In this document: positions 52,060-61,817 of the stretch, piece after piece
Numbering within the stretch: the first letter of the stretch is position 1
Layout of the letters: the number at the start of each line of letters is the position of its first letter
From: Candidatus Poribacteria bacterium
GTDB lineage: Bacteria; Poribacteria; WGA-4E; PCPOR2b
Assembly: GCA_022826645.1 (NCBI GenBank)
Contig: JAJDUM010000060.1
Coordinates: forward strand, 62,001 to 126,000
Direction of reading: 5' to 3'
DNA length: 64,000 nucleotides
Notes under the pieces: generated by a model
The model's input: only the letters and a program-made list of their open reading frames with translations
Told to the model about the DNA's origin: nothing
Databases searched by the model: none
Program-made: the position numbers and the translations under genes

Positions 52060-53094
52060 ATGAAACACGCATCGCTCAAACGAAGAATACAACCCTGCTA
52101 CCTCCATAAAGGCCTTTTTGCTCTCGCTGTAAACCTTCTCTTAACATCAATAAGTTTGGCACAACTCGCTGACACAAGGATTGCCTTCATGTCGGGTTGG
52201 GATACCGAAATTTTCGTGATGAACCCCGACGGAGAACAAATTCACCAACTCACTGACGATCCAAAATATGATGGCGATCCCGCTTGGTCCCCTGATGGGA
52301 AGCGGATTACCTTTATGTCATATCGGGATCTGAAACAAATTCCTGAGCGTGGGGTTATTCGCGGTGAAATCTATGTGATGAACGCTGACGGCACCAATCC
52401 CATCAATCTGACTCGATCTGTAGAAAAAGCGGAGAGGGTTTCCACCTGGTCCCCGGATGGAAGACAGATTGCTTTTACATCAGCTGAACTATTCAATGGG
52501 CATACCCTCGTCAACTCGGATATTTTCGTGATGGCTGTCGATGGAGGGGATCCCATTAACCTCACCAATCATGACGCCCTAGATCAAACGCCGGATTGGT
52601 CGCCAAATGGGAACTGGATTGCCTTCTCCTCTAATCGTGATGGAAACTGGGAAATCTACCTGATGAACGCTGATGGCACAAACCCTACTAATATCACCAA
52701 TCATCCCGCGAAAGATGGCAGACCGGATTGGTCGCCGGACAGGAATCAAATTGCATTTACTTCTGACCGTGACGGCAACTTAGAAATCTATATAATGAAC
52801 GCTGATGGGACTAACGCCATTAACCTAACCAATCACCCGGCTGAAGACAATCGGTCCTCTTGGTCGCCGGATGGAACACGGATTGCCTTCGATTCTAACC
52901 GGGATGACCCACTCGGGGACATCTATGTGATGAAAGCCGATGGGACGAATCTCATTAACATCACCCAGAACCCCGATGATTGGGACCTTTCCCCCTCATG
53001 GGGACCTGCTTCCGCCTTAAGTACTGCCTCAAAAGGAAAATTGGCAACCGTATGGGGAAATGTCAAGCGCACGGGCACCCACAGAGTAAGGTAG
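52060..53094 (+). CDS. Exported TolB-like propeller, array member 3 (subfamily B)
   Basis: A 344-residue paralogue of subfamily B, recognised by the RIPERGVIRGEIYVMN-type second repeat and the SAELFNGHTLVNSDIFVM third repeat. Two of its repeats have lost the standard core (WSPNGNWIAF and WSPDRNQIAF), so this copy may be drifting. The C-terminal tail is KLATVWGNVKRTGTHRVR, also altered. Signal peptide and ribosome site are as in the other members. Confidence 0.85.
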   Translation: MKHASLKRRIQPCYLHKGLFALAVNLLLTSISLAQLADTRIAFMSGWDTEIFVMNPDGEQIHQLTDDPKYDGDPAWSPDGKRITFMSYRDLKQIPERGVIRGEIYVMNADGTNPINLTRSVEKAERVSTWSPDGRQIAFTSAELFNGHTLVNSDIFVMAVDGGDPINLTNHDALDQTPDWSPNGNWIAFSSNRDGNWEIYLMNADGTNPTNITNHPAKDGRPDWSPDRNQIAFTSDRDGNLEIYIMNADGTNAINLTNHPAEDNRSSWSPDGTRIAFDSNRDDPLGDIYVMKADGTNLINITQNPDDWDLSPSWGPASALSTASKGKLATVWGNVKRTGTHRVR

Positions 53095-53129
53095 AATTTG
53101 CGATGGACTTAACATAAAGGAGGAAAACG

Positions 53130-54170
53130 ATGAAGCTCGCATCGCTCAAACAGAAGATACAAGCCTGCTGTCTTCGTGGTGGGTTTGTGGTGCTCACCGT
53201 GAGTTTTCTCTTGGCATCAACCAGTTTAGCACAACTTGCTGATACAAGGATTGCCTTTGCGTCTGACCGTAACTTGGATTGGGAGGCAGAAATTTACCTG
53301 ATAAACCCTAATGGGAAACAAATTCAACAGCTCACTGAACAACCTAAAGGTGATACCGAGCCTGCTTGGTCCCCTGATGGGAAACAGATCACCTTCGTGT
53401 CATATCGAGATCTGGCACGAATTCCTAAACGTGGAATTCTTCGTGGGGAAATCTATCTGATGAATGCCGATGGCACCAATCCTATTAATCTGACTCAATC
53501 ACCAAGAAGAGCGGATGGTCATTCTTCTTGGTCTCCGGACGGAAAGCAGGTTGCCTTTACATCGGCGGAACCCCTCAATGAGGACACTCTCGCTGACTCG
53601 GATATTTTCGTGATGGATGCAGATGGGGGCAATCCCATTAACATCACCAACCATGATGCCCTAGACCAGACTCCAGATTGGTCTCCAGACGGGAATAGAA
53701 TTGCATTTTCCTCTAGTCGTGATGGAAACTGGGAAATTTACTTAATGAACACTGATGGGACTAATCCCATCAACCTGACCAATCACCCGGCGAAAGAGGG
53801 TAGACCCGATTGGTCTCCAGACGGGGAGCAGATTGCATTCACCTCTGACCGCGACAATAATTTAGAAATCTACCTGATGAATGCTGACGGGACAAACCCC
53901 ATTAACCTTACCCAACACCCCGCTGAAGACGATCGGTCCTCTTGGTCGCCAGATGGAACACGGATTGCTTTTGAATCTTACCGGGACGAAAACTGGGAAA
54001 TCTATGTGATGAATGCTGATGGTGCAAATCCCATTAACCTCACCCAACACCCTGACTGGGACTATAGTCCGTCGTGGGGACCCGCCCTCACTTTAAGTGT
54101 TTCTCCAGGCGGTAAATTGGCGACCTTATGGGGGAAAGTCAAGCATGTCAATACCTACGGTGGAAGGTAG
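53130..54170 (+). CDS. Exported TolB-like propeller, array member 4 (subfamily B)
   Basis: A 346-residue subfamily B paralogue with five well-kept WSPDG repeats and a signal peptide cut near AQL. The second and third repeats read RIPKRGILRGEIYLMN and SAEPLNEDTLADSDIFVM. The tail is KLATLWGKVKHVNTYGGR. It follows member 3 by 35 bp, a gap of the short class used before B members and the pseudogene, and precedes an A member by 41 bp. Confidence 0.87.
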   Translation: MKLASLKQKIQACCLRGGFVVLTVSFLLASTSLAQLADTRIAFASDRNLDWEAEIYLINPNGKQIQQLTEQPKGDTEPAWSPDGKQITFVSYRDLARIPKRGILRGEIYLMNADGTNPINLTQSPRRADGHSSWSPDGKQVAFTSAEPLNEDTLADSDIFVMDADGGNPINITNHDALDQTPDWSPDGNRIAFSSSRDGNWEIYLMNTDGTNPINLTNHPAKEGRPDWSPDGEQIAFTSDRDNNLEIYLMNADGTNPINLTQHPAEDDRSSWSPDGTRIAFESYRDENWEIYVMNADGANPINLTQHPDWDYSPSWGPALTLSVSPGGKLATLWGKVKHVNTYGGR

Positions 54171-54211
54171 AATCTATGGAGAACTTGGCAAATAAATAAA
54201 GGAGGGAAAGG

Positions 54212-55276
54212 ATGAAAGTCACATTGCTGAAATCGCGGAGGGGGACGTGTTACCCGCATATCGGGCTTTTGGTGTTTGCCGTGCACCTTTTCTTAGCATT
54301 GGCAAGTCGTGCACAGCTTAATGACACAAGGATTGTCTTTATGTCCAATCGCAGCGGGAATAGCGAAATTTACCTGATAAATCCCGATGGAAAGCGACTT
54401 CGCCGACTCACGAAACACCCTCAATATGACAGCGCACCCACCTGGTCTCCTGATGGGCAGAAGATTACCTTTTCGTCATTTCGAGATATGAATCGATTTC
54501 GGGGCAGGGGACCGATTCTTGGTGAGATTTACCTGATGAACCCCGATGGTACTCATCCTATTAACTTAACTCAAGGGGTAGAAAGAGCGGATGGTCATTC
54601 TTCCTGGTCTCCGGATGGCAAACAGATTGCCTTTGCATCATCCGAGCGTTTTCAATGGCCTTGGGATATTTGGGTAATGGATGCAGATGGAAGCAATCCC
54701 CATAACCTGACCAACCATTACGCCCAAGACCGGAGTCCTGATTGGTCACCGGATGGGAATAGGATTGCATTTGAGTCTGATCGCAACAAGGATTGGGAAT
54801 TTGAGTTCCAAGCGAATTGGGAAGTTTATGTGATGAACGCTGATGGGACTAACCCCATTAATCTCACCAATCACCCTGCTGGAGATGGTAGAGCGGATTG
54901 GTCGCCAGATGGAAATCAAATTGTCTTCGCCTCTAATCGTGACGGAAACTTGGAAGTCTATATGATGAATGCTGACGGGACTAACCCCATTAACCTCACC
55001 AATCACCCTGCTGGAGACTATAGTCCTGATTGGTCGCCGGATGGGAGACAGATTGCATTCTCGACTACTCGTGATAGAAAAGATGACGATGACAAAAACG
55101 TAGAGATCTATGTCATGAACGCTGATGGGACTAACCCCATTAACCTGACCAATCACCCAGCTATAGACAATAGTGCCTCATGGGGATCTATCCGTCCTTT
55201 AGATGTTTCTTCAAACGGAAGATTGGTGACCCTATGGGGAGGAATTAAACGCAGCAATACCTACGGAGCGAAGTAA
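54212..55276 (+). CDS. Exported TolB-like propeller, array member 5 (subfamily A)
   Basis: A 354-residue subfamily A paralogue: SNRSGNSEIYLINPDGKRLRRLTKH in the first repeat, a FRGRGPILGEIYLMN second repeat and DIWVMDADGSNPHNLTNH in the third. A longer loop (RNKDWEFEFQANWEVYVMN) is shared with member 2. The tail is RLVTLWGGIKRSNTYGAK. The start of the coding region (MKVTLLKSRRG) resembles those of member 6 and of the pseudogene at 56418 more than those of members 1-4. Confidence 0.87.
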   Translation: MKVTLLKSRRGTCYPHIGLLVFAVHLFLALASRAQLNDTRIVFMSNRSGNSEIYLINPDGKRLRRLTKHPQYDSAPTWSPDGQKITFSSFRDMNRFRGRGPILGEIYLMNPDGTHPINLTQGVERADGHSSWSPDGKQIAFASSERFQWPWDIWVMDADGSNPHNLTNHYAQDRSPDWSPDGNRIAFESDRNKDWEFEFQANWEVYVMNADGTNPINLTNHPAGDGRADWSPDGNQIVFASNRDGNLEVYMMNADGTNPINLTNHPAGDYSPDWSPDGRQIAFSTTRDRKDDDDKNVEIYVMNADGTNPINLTNHPAIDNSASWGSIRPLDVSSNGRLVTLWGGIKRSNTYGAK

Positions 55277-55311
55277 AGTGTGGAAGGTACTTAGCATAAA
55301 GGAGGAAAACG

Positions 55312-56382
55312 ATGAAGCGCACATTGCTCAAGCAAAAGACACAACCCTGCTATTTTCGCCATGGGCTGTTGGTTCTCGCTGTGTGCTTTTTCTTCACATC
55401 GGTAAGTCTGGCGCAAGCTGCTGATACAACGATTGTCTTTGTGTCCGAGCGTGGCTGGGATTGGCCCGCAGAACAGGATTGGAATAGAGAAATTTACCTG
55501 ATGAACCCTAACGGGAAACAGATCCGACGGCTCACTGAACAACCGAAAAATGACTTCGAGCCCGCTTGGTCCCCGGACGGGAAGCAGATTACCTTTGTGT
55601 CATATCGGGATTTAGAACAAGTCCCTAAAGGGGAAATCCATCGTGGGGACATCTATCTGATGAATGCCGATGGCTCAAATCCTATCAACCTGACTCAATC
55701 ACCGGAAAGGGTGGACGGAGTTTCCTCTTGGTCGCCGGACGGGGGGCAGATTGCATTTACATCATCTGAACTCTTGAATGAGAACATTCTTGCCAATTCG
55801 GATATTTTTGTGATGGATGCAGATGGCGCCAATCCCATTAACCTCACCAACCATGATGCGCTAAACCAAACTCCAGATTGGTCCCCAGACGGGAATCGGA
55901 TTGCATTCTCCTCTAACCGTGATGGCAATTGGGAAATCCACGTGATGAACGCTGATGGAGCTAATCCCATAAATCTCACCAATCATCCAGCGAGAGACGG
56001 TAGACCGGATTGGTCGCCGGACGGGCAACAGATTGCATTTACCTCTGACCGCGATGGTAACTTAGAAATCTATGTGATGAACGCTGACGGAGCCAACCCC
56101 ATAAACCTCACCCAACACCCAGCTGAAGACAATCACGCTTCTTGGTCACCAGATGGAGCGCGGATTGCTTTTGACTCTGACCGGGATCGTGACCGCGACC
56201 GAAACTGGGAAATCTATGTGATGAACGCTGATGGGACTAATCCTATCAACCTCACCCAACACCGTGATCCGGACTTTAACCCTTCGTGGGGATCTGCTTC
56301 TACGTTAAGCATTTCCACAAAAGAGAGATTGGCGATTTTATGGGGAAAAGTCAAGCGCAGTAACACCTACGGAATAAGGTAG
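55312..56382 (+). CDS. Exported TolB-like propeller, array member 6 (subfamily B)
   Basis: A 356-residue subfamily B paralogue with five WSPDG repeats, a first repeat enlarged by a Trp-rich insert (SERGWDWPAEQDWNREIYLMN) and a last repeat with an Arg/Asp-rich loop (SDRDRDRDRNWEIYVMN) that probably arose by short-repeat expansion. The third repeat SSELLNENILANSDIFVM is close to member 4. The tail is RLAILWGKVKRSNTYGIR. It is the last intact array member. Confidence 0.87.
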   Translation: MKRTLLKQKTQPCYFRHGLLVLAVCFFFTSVSLAQAADTTIVFVSERGWDWPAEQDWNREIYLMNPNGKQIRRLTEQPKNDFEPAWSPDGKQITFVSYRDLEQVPKGEIHRGDIYLMNADGSNPINLTQSPERVDGVSSWSPDGGQIAFTSSELLNENILANSDIFVMDADGANPINLTNHDALNQTPDWSPDGNRIAFSSNRDGNWEIHVMNADGANPINLTNHPARDGRPDWSPDGQQIAFTSDRDGNLEIYVMNADGANPINLTQHPAEDNHASWSPDGARIAFDSDRDRDRDRNWEIYVMNADGTNPINLTQHRDPDFNPSWGSASTLSISTKERLAILWGKVKRSNTYGIR

Positions 56383-56417
56383 AATTTACGATCAACTAAG
56401 CATAAGGGAGGAAAACA

Positions 56418-57480
56418 ATGAAAGCCACATTGCTGAAACACAGGCTAAAGAGAGGATTTTTCATAAAAAAACGGTTTTATGGCTACATTTTTGTGATGAT
56501 AGGGGTGCTTTGCGTGGCAGGTTGTGGCAGCGACGACGAGGTTCTCTCGCCTGAGAATACTGATTCCGTTGTTGCGATTCCCCCAAACGGTAGCGTCATC
56601 GCCCCAGACACAACCATAACCGTGACCTTTGACACTGCGCCCGATGATGTTGCCGTTAATCTAGGTACAGCAATCGCCACCGATCAAGCGGTGAAGATCT
56701 CTGGTCCCTTCTCGAGGGTCCGTTGAAACTCACGCTCACCTGGAAAGATGGTTTCCGTGCGCTGAACTATACGGTCAAAGTCCTAGAGCCCCCAGTCCCT
56801 GTCGCACCTGCGGGGATGGTGCAAATTCCCAAGGGCGAGTTTCAGATGGGAGGCAACACGTGGGAGGCGGAAAACGATGAAAAACCGGTGCATAGGGCAT
56901 ACGTTAATGCGTTCTTTATGGATGAATATGAGGTTACCAATTTAGAGTATCAGAAATTCGTTCTTGCCAACCCGAACTGGCAGAAAGATCAGATTGATGA
57001 GAGATTCCACGATGGAAACTATTTGCAACACTGGAATGGGAATGACTATCCCAATGAGAAATCGAACCACCCGGTTGTCTATGTGAGTTGGTATGCGGCG
57101 ATGGCTTACGCGAAATGGGCGGGGAAACGGCTGCCCACGGAGGCGGAGTGGGAGCGTGCAGCGCGGGGTGGGTTGTCTAACCGAAAGTATCCGTGGGGCA
57201 ATAGTATTGATCCCGGTAAAGCCAACTACGGCAATAACGTGATGAGTATAAAAAGAATTCCTACTCTAGGTCTCGCCTTAGCAGCCATAGGAATCCGCTA
57301 TATGGTGGGAAAAGCATTAATTGGCTTCTGAATAATTTCACAGATATTACAACATTGCGCGTATTGCGCGGTGGCTCGTGGGGCAGTGGTCCATCGCTTG
57401 TGCGGGTTGCTAACCGCAACGGGGGTTCACCGACGTTTGCGGATAATCGGAGCGGTTTTCGTTGTGTGAAGGATCGGTAA
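56418..57480 (+). pseudogene. Decayed formylglycine-generating-enzyme-like (SUMF1/FGE-sulfatase domain) lipoprotein
   Basis: The start shares the array's ribosome site and MKATLLKHR leader. A lipobox-like VAGC and an Ig-like segment (VAIPPNGSVIAPDTTITVTF) follow. One indel near 56713 shifts into a second frame carrying the FGE-like core ([63 protein letters not shown]). A further loss near 57240-57320 moves to a third frame ending LRVLRGGSWGSG...GFRCVKDR at 57480. Three frames and a lost central block make it non-functional as written. Confidence 0.85.
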
Positions 57481-57570
57481 CCCCTTAAATCTCTACTGTT
57501 TCGGATCTTGTAGCTGCTGCTTTATGTATTCTCTCATTCGGTTTCTGACGTTTTGGGGTGAGTGAAGGTT

Positions 57571-57598
57571 GTAGGGAACAACGATCGTTGTTCCCTAC
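57571..57598. repeat. Perfect 28-bp palindrome
   Basis: A loop-free palindrome made of two 14-bp arms, gtagggaacaacga and its complement, lies between the pseudogene and the convergent propeller gene. It could be a bidirectional terminator hairpin without T-tract, a protein-binding site or a repeat element. Confidence 0.6.
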
Positions 57599-57659
57599 CT
57601 TACCATGTCAAAAGAACTAGGGCCTGTATCCATAAAGCATAATGTGAGGGATCAGTGGC

Positions 57660-59390
57660 CTATCGAATAATATGCACCCGATTTCCGCCTCGGAGTGTCT
57701 CATCTGGCATCGCGATCGGTGTTTCGATGAGGGCGATGAACCGTCCGTCCGCGCTGATGTCGATGGTGTCGTAGGGGAGCTGCCCCTCCGTGCGATAGGT
57801 GTAGAGATATTTGGAGAGCCCACCTCCCTCAGCGGTGAGATCAAAGACAGAAACGCCGTGAAGTTGGTCCTCAACGTTTTGTCCCCGCTTGGACACGCTG
57901 ATAACGGCATATCGTCCGGTTCCATCAACTCCGAGATCTTGAGGCATGTTCTCCAACGTCCACTGCCACACCTTCTCCCCCGACCACCCATGAGCAAACA
58001 GGGTCATCCCATTCGGGTGGGCTGAAGGCGGTCGTTGTGCGCCTTTTTGCAGATGGTACGGGATAAAGGTGGTGCCGGTCACAAAGAGTGCGAAGTCGTT
58101 GGTAGCACTGATTGTTCCATTGGTGGCAATGATAGGAATGCCGCTGACTTCGAGCGGTGTCGTGAGGTTTGTTTCCCAGAGCGGCTTGATTCCTCCCGGT
58201 TCTGGTGCTGTATTGAAAATAAATGCTCGCCCATCGTCCGTTGTGACATTGATGAACCCTCCATCGGGTGAGGCACTCACTCCACGCCAGAACGTCACCT
58301 CCTCAAAGTATGGTTTAAGTGGATCGAAGGTATATTCCCACGCTGTTTCGCCTGTTTCCCCGTCAATGACATACAACGTGCCGGATCTGAAACCCCCGGT
58401 GTCTCCACCGCCCCTGACGTAACTGAGGGTTGCGACTGTTTTTACATCACGGCTATAATCAAACCAACTGATGGTCATCGGAAGGGCTTGATCGGGGGGC
58501 CACTTCCATTTGACTGCCCCCGTTTCCCCATCGAAACGGTAGAGTTGAGCCTTTTTTAAGGCTAAACCCTCCTTTGTCCAAGAGTGATTTCCCGCCACAA
58601 GCAGGTCGCCCTCCTCCGTTGTCGAGATTCGATAAGGTCCCGGGTATTGCACCCATGCGTACACATCGTCCGGATTCTGTGGGATTGAGGTGTCGATATC
58701 ATCTGCCATGCGGTACTTCCATAACAGTGTAGGTTTTGTCGCTGAGAGATCGTAGGCGTAGATGAAGCCGTCAGGGGATTGCTCACCGATATAGAAACGC
58801 TTGCCATCTGGACTGAAAGCTGCATGTTTGGCGTAGCCTTCGGAGATGCGTGTCTTCCAGATTCGATCTCCTGTGAGTGGGTTGATAATTGCCACATGTC
58901 CGGCGTTTGTTCCAACCGCGAGTTGCTCACCATTGGAGGAAAAAGCAACGGTTGTCGGTTTTGCTGGATTTTGCAGGTTCGCTAGCAGCGACAGCGGCTC
59001 CTCTAATTCGACAGTACGGATACGATAAGGAAGTGGTTTGAGTGGCGCAGTGGTGTTTACCTCAAATAACCTGTCGTCAATCCATCGCAGCACGATATGG
59101 TACTGTGTTTGAGGTTTCCAATCGTAGGTTGCGAGGGCGCGCTGGTCGTCGATCCAAGAAGGGACGAGCTCCTCCGCAGGTTCGGACGCTCCACGTATAA
59201 CCAAACTTGGTGATGGGTGCAAGGGATCCTGTTGATTTTTTGTCTTGAGGCGTTCTTCCAGTTCAATAACAATGCCGTCTCGTACAAAAATAACGGATCC
59301 CTTGAGGGGTTCTGCCGCAGTGTTGATTGGGACAAGAACGAAAAACAGTAAACCAAGAAATATGCTCGATCGTAAACTTTGTATTTTCAT
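57660..59390 (-). CDS. Exported PQQ/WD-like beta-propeller protein
   Basis: A 576-residue protein with a signal peptide (hydrophobic residues 10-22, cut near NTAAEP). An N-terminal Ig-like domain of about 110 residues is followed by a propeller from about 130 to the end, with PQQ-like blades (GHVAIINPLTGDRIWKTRI, GTLYVIDGETGETAWEYTF) and WD-like FSPDGKRFYIG segments. Metal or PQQ binding residues are not evident. It follows the membrane lipoprotein by 42 bp, with GGAGG before the ATG, so the two are probably an operon. Confidence 0.85.
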   Translation of the reverse strand: MKIQSLRSSIFLGLLFFVLVPINTAAEPLKGSVIFVRDGIVIELEERLKTKNQQDPLHPSPSLVIRGASEPAEELVPSWIDDQRALATYDWKPQTQYHIVLRWIDDRLFEVNTTAPLKPLPYRIRTVELEEPLSLLANLQNPAKPTTVAFSSNGEQLAVGTNAGHVAIINPLTGDRIWKTRISEGYAKHAAFSPDGKRFYIGEQSPDGFIYAYDLSATKPTLLWKYRMADDIDTSIPQNPDDVYAWVQYPGPYRISTTEEGDLLVAGNHSWTKEGLALKKAQLYRFDGETGAVKWKWPPDQALPMTISWFDYSRDVKTVATLSYVRGGGDTGGFRSGTLYVIDGETGETAWEYTFDPLKPYFEEVTFWRGVSASPDGGFINVTTDDGRAFIFNTAPEPGGIKPLWETNLTTPLEVSGIPIIATNGTISATNDFALFVTGTTFIPYHLQKGAQRPPSAHPNGMTLFAHGWSGEKVWQWTLENMPQDLGVDGTGRYAVISVSKRGQNVEDQLHGVSVFDLTAEGGGLSKYLYTYRTEGQLPYDTIDISADGRFIALIETPIAMPDETLRGGNRVHIIR

Positions 59391-59432
59391 AAAATACCTC
59401 CATTAAATTGAATAGGTTGGAACATCCCGATA

Positions 59433-61430
59433 TCATTCTGCAACCCGCCACAGACCCGCCCCCAATCGCCTTCCGAGAAGAACACCGATAAATGTATAAG
59501 TAAAACCGTCGACCAAGATCCGTGTCAGGATATACCAATCCGCGTAGAAGAGGCGGTAGAGTGTCATGCTCAGTTGGAAGTCAATGTAGACAGTGAGCGC
59601 ATCGCATAAGCCGAAGATTAACGCCAAGGTCAGCAGGCTCGCCCCTCCAATTGCCCCGGAATCCAAAGTAATTTTCCGCGCTATTTGAAAACCGACTTCA
59701 AGTAGCAGCACCGCGGTGACAGCATGAAGCAGTATGGTGGGTGTGAGTAGCCCCAGCGTGACTCCTCCCAACAGGAGGCGAACTGCGGTAACGAGCGTAA
59801 TCACCCCAAATTTGGGGATGAGCATCAGCAGCGTTGTCAGCAACGCGTAGTATAGCATCTCATTGATGAGTCCTGTGACCAGAGATGAGATGGGACCGAG
59901 TAGGGCAGAGATCAGGTTGGTCAACAGGGTTGATGGGACGTTGACGGCAATAAATATCGTTGTGCCAAACAGAGAGATGAGGATCAGCTGCTTGGTTGAA
60001 AACCGGGTGAACAGTTGTGAGTGAAAACAGAGTAGCAATCCAATTCCTAATCCTGTCACAACGGTTACAAGGCTAGTGACAAGCAGCGCGTGGAGATTGG
60101 GTGTCACAATCAACAGAGGTCGCGTGGCGCGGAGAGCGGTTGCGTCGCTTCCCCAAATTTTCACTTCGATTGCGCGCTCATATTGCCCCGCCCCAATGAA
60201 ATCTTGATGCTGTTGGGACAGTGGATTGAGATAGATGGGCAGAGGAACGGGGGTAGTACTTTCTCCCGCCAAACTGACAAATGCAAGGCTGCGATCCGTG
60301 CCGGCGTTGACTGCATCCGGAGGAGACAGAAAAGGAACCGGCTCCCCGTTCTCTGTATCGCGATTCATTGATGCCACAATCGCGTGAACCGTCTCCCTCC
60401 CCTGATTGTGGATGTGAACCGTTTGATAAGCGACGGGCTCAAATTCATCCGTCGGGCTGGATTTTGCGCCAAACCATTTGCCGAGTCCCCCCAAGAGTGG
60501 ACGTGGATAGGAAATCGTATTTGGTCGTCTGCGAGGATCAGAAATACCGCTTAGATCTGTCGGCATTATAATATCTTCAATTCGTAGTTGCCCCGCAATT
60601 TCATTGAGAGTGGCAGAACGCAAGGGGGTGGTCACACTCCGTTCCCACCGATCTCCCAATGCATTTTTTAAAAACACGTGTCCGCGGATCTGTGTACCTC
60701 TGGGGAGTGGTTCAGTTGGGATTTTTAAGGTCAACTGACTGTACCAGACCTCTGATTCGACTGTGAATTTTCCTGATGAACGGTAAGATAGGACATCCTC
60801 TCCGATTGCACTAGAATTCGGAGCAGCCTCCTTCATCTCACTATCCCATACTGGGTTATGTGGTAACACTTGAAATGATGCCGGAACCTGAAGCACGACA
60901 TTAAAGGAGACGGGTGCCTCCAAGCCATTTCGGACTAGCACGGTTGCGGTCATCTCGACACCTTGCAAGACCAGCGATGCATTTTGAGTGGAGGCTGCTG
61001 TTGATACATCTAAGTTTGTCTCAACAGCCTTGTTCACCTCAATTGTGCCGTAAGGGATGGCAATCTCAATCGTCCCGCGCGGATCGGTTTGGGGTGCCTG
61101 CACCGTTTGAGTGGTAGATTCACCATTCTGATATATCACTTCAAACTGATACGTTTGACCCTTTTCCCATCGAAAGTAAAGGGACTCGGTGCTGCGTGCA
61201 TACCCTCCGAGATTGAGTTGAGCGACTAACCTGTCTTCCGGATCGAGGACGGTGACTTTTTGGACATTTTCTCGAATTGTAACGTCAAATTTAATTTGTG
61301 CACCGAGCGAAAAAAAGGTGACAGTCCATGAAATCGGAACTTGTTCACCGCTTTTCGGCGTACAAGCAAGATAACAGAAACAGAAGAGCAGGGATAGGAG
61401 ACGTGAAATGTAAGAGATATGAGGGTTCAA
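59433..61430 (-). CDS. Membrane lipoprotein with Ig-like and polytopic C-terminal domain
   Basis: A 665-residue protein with an N-terminal signal and lipobox (YLAC, Cys near residue 23). An all-beta extracytoplasmic region of about 400 residues follows, then a C-terminal hydrophobic domain from about residue 435 to the end with about eight membrane segments. I do not recognise a family for either region. The start appears to be TTG without a clear ribosome site, and no Met follows in the signal peptide, so the first residues are uncertain. It is cotranscribed with the PQQ-like propeller gene, which may be its soluble partner. Confidence 0.7.
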   Translation of the reverse strand: MNPHISYISRLLSLLFCFCYLACTPKSGEQVPISWTVTFFSLGAQIKFDVTIRENVQKVTVLDPEDRLVAQLNLGGYARSTESLYFRWEKGQTYQFEVIYQNGESTTQTVQAPQTDPRGTIEIAIPYGTIEVNKAVETNLDVSTAASTQNASLVLQGVEMTATVLVRNGLEAPVSFNVVLQVPASFQVLPHNPVWDSEMKEAAPNSSAIGEDVLSYRSSGKFTVESEVWYSQLTLKIPTEPLPRGTQIRGHVFLKNALGDRWERSVTTPLRSATLNEIAGQLRIEDIIMPTDLSGISDPRRRPNTISYPRPLLGGLGKWFGAKSSPTDEFEPVAYQTVHIHNQGRETVHAIVASMNRDTENGEPVPFLSPPDAVNAGTDRSLAFVSLAGESTTPVPLPIYLNPLSQQHQDFIGAGQYERAIEVKIWGSDATALRATRPLLIVTPNLHALLVTSLVTVVTGLGIGLLLCFHSQLFTRFSTKQLILISLFGTTIFIAVNVPSTLLTNLISALLGPISSLVTGLINEMLYYALLTTLLMLIPKFGVITLVTAVRLLLGGVTLGLLTPTILLHAVTAVLLLEVGFQIARKITLDSGAIGGASLLTLALIFGLCDALTVYIDFQLSMTLYRLFYADWYILTRILVDGFTYTFIGVLLGRRLGAGLWRVAE

Positions 61431-61817
61431 GGATTTTTAGAGTGATGGTTCAAAAGATAATCGAACCGAATTAGAGATTAAGAGCCTGTTTGAAAAGTCA
61501 TTTGATACGGTTAGGACTTATGCAGTTGGTTCATAAGTCCCCCTGATAAGGGGGATTTAGGGGGTTAAAAATAAAAAAACCTCGCTCTGCGTACTAAATT
61601 TGCGTAAGTCCTGTCTTTTTAAAAGAGGTTCTAAGAATTTTGTTGTGGGAGAAAATCGCTGAAAACCAATCGTCATTATGATTCACTCAAGAGATAAAAC
61701 TCAGGAGGGGTCTAGGACTACTGGAGATTTGTTGTTACCCTGTCACGCCAGAACTCCAAGCCCCCATTGCTTTTCTGCCACATATATTCTCTGCGCTTTT
61801 GTGTCTCGGTGGTTCAA
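61431..61817. other. Intergenic region with a MITE-like insertion
   Basis: This 387-bp spacer contains the nested mobile-element remnant at 61485-61632, described separately. From 61633 to 61817 I see nothing but ordinary spacer sequence. Confidence 0.5.
61485..61632. mobile_element. MITE-like element: IS-end remnant with an inner AGGACTTA element
   Basis: Bases 61485-61512 match the transposase end of the IS at 63131-63158 in 27 of 28 positions, including the codons for the last residues and stop. Bases 61613-61632 resemble that end in inverted orientation. Between them, 61513-61612 is a 100-bp unit with terminal inverted repeats aggacttatgca/tgcgtaagtcct (11 of 12) and an inner CCCCCT-GATA-AGGGGG hairpin at 61539-61554. 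This looks like a small non-autonomous element sitting inside, or bounded by, IS5-type ends. Confidence 0.6.

Noticed and set aside
49782-56382. CRISPR or DNA-level tandem repeat array
   Set aside because: The repetition comes from protein-coding paralogues and propeller blades, not from short identical repeats with unique spacers.
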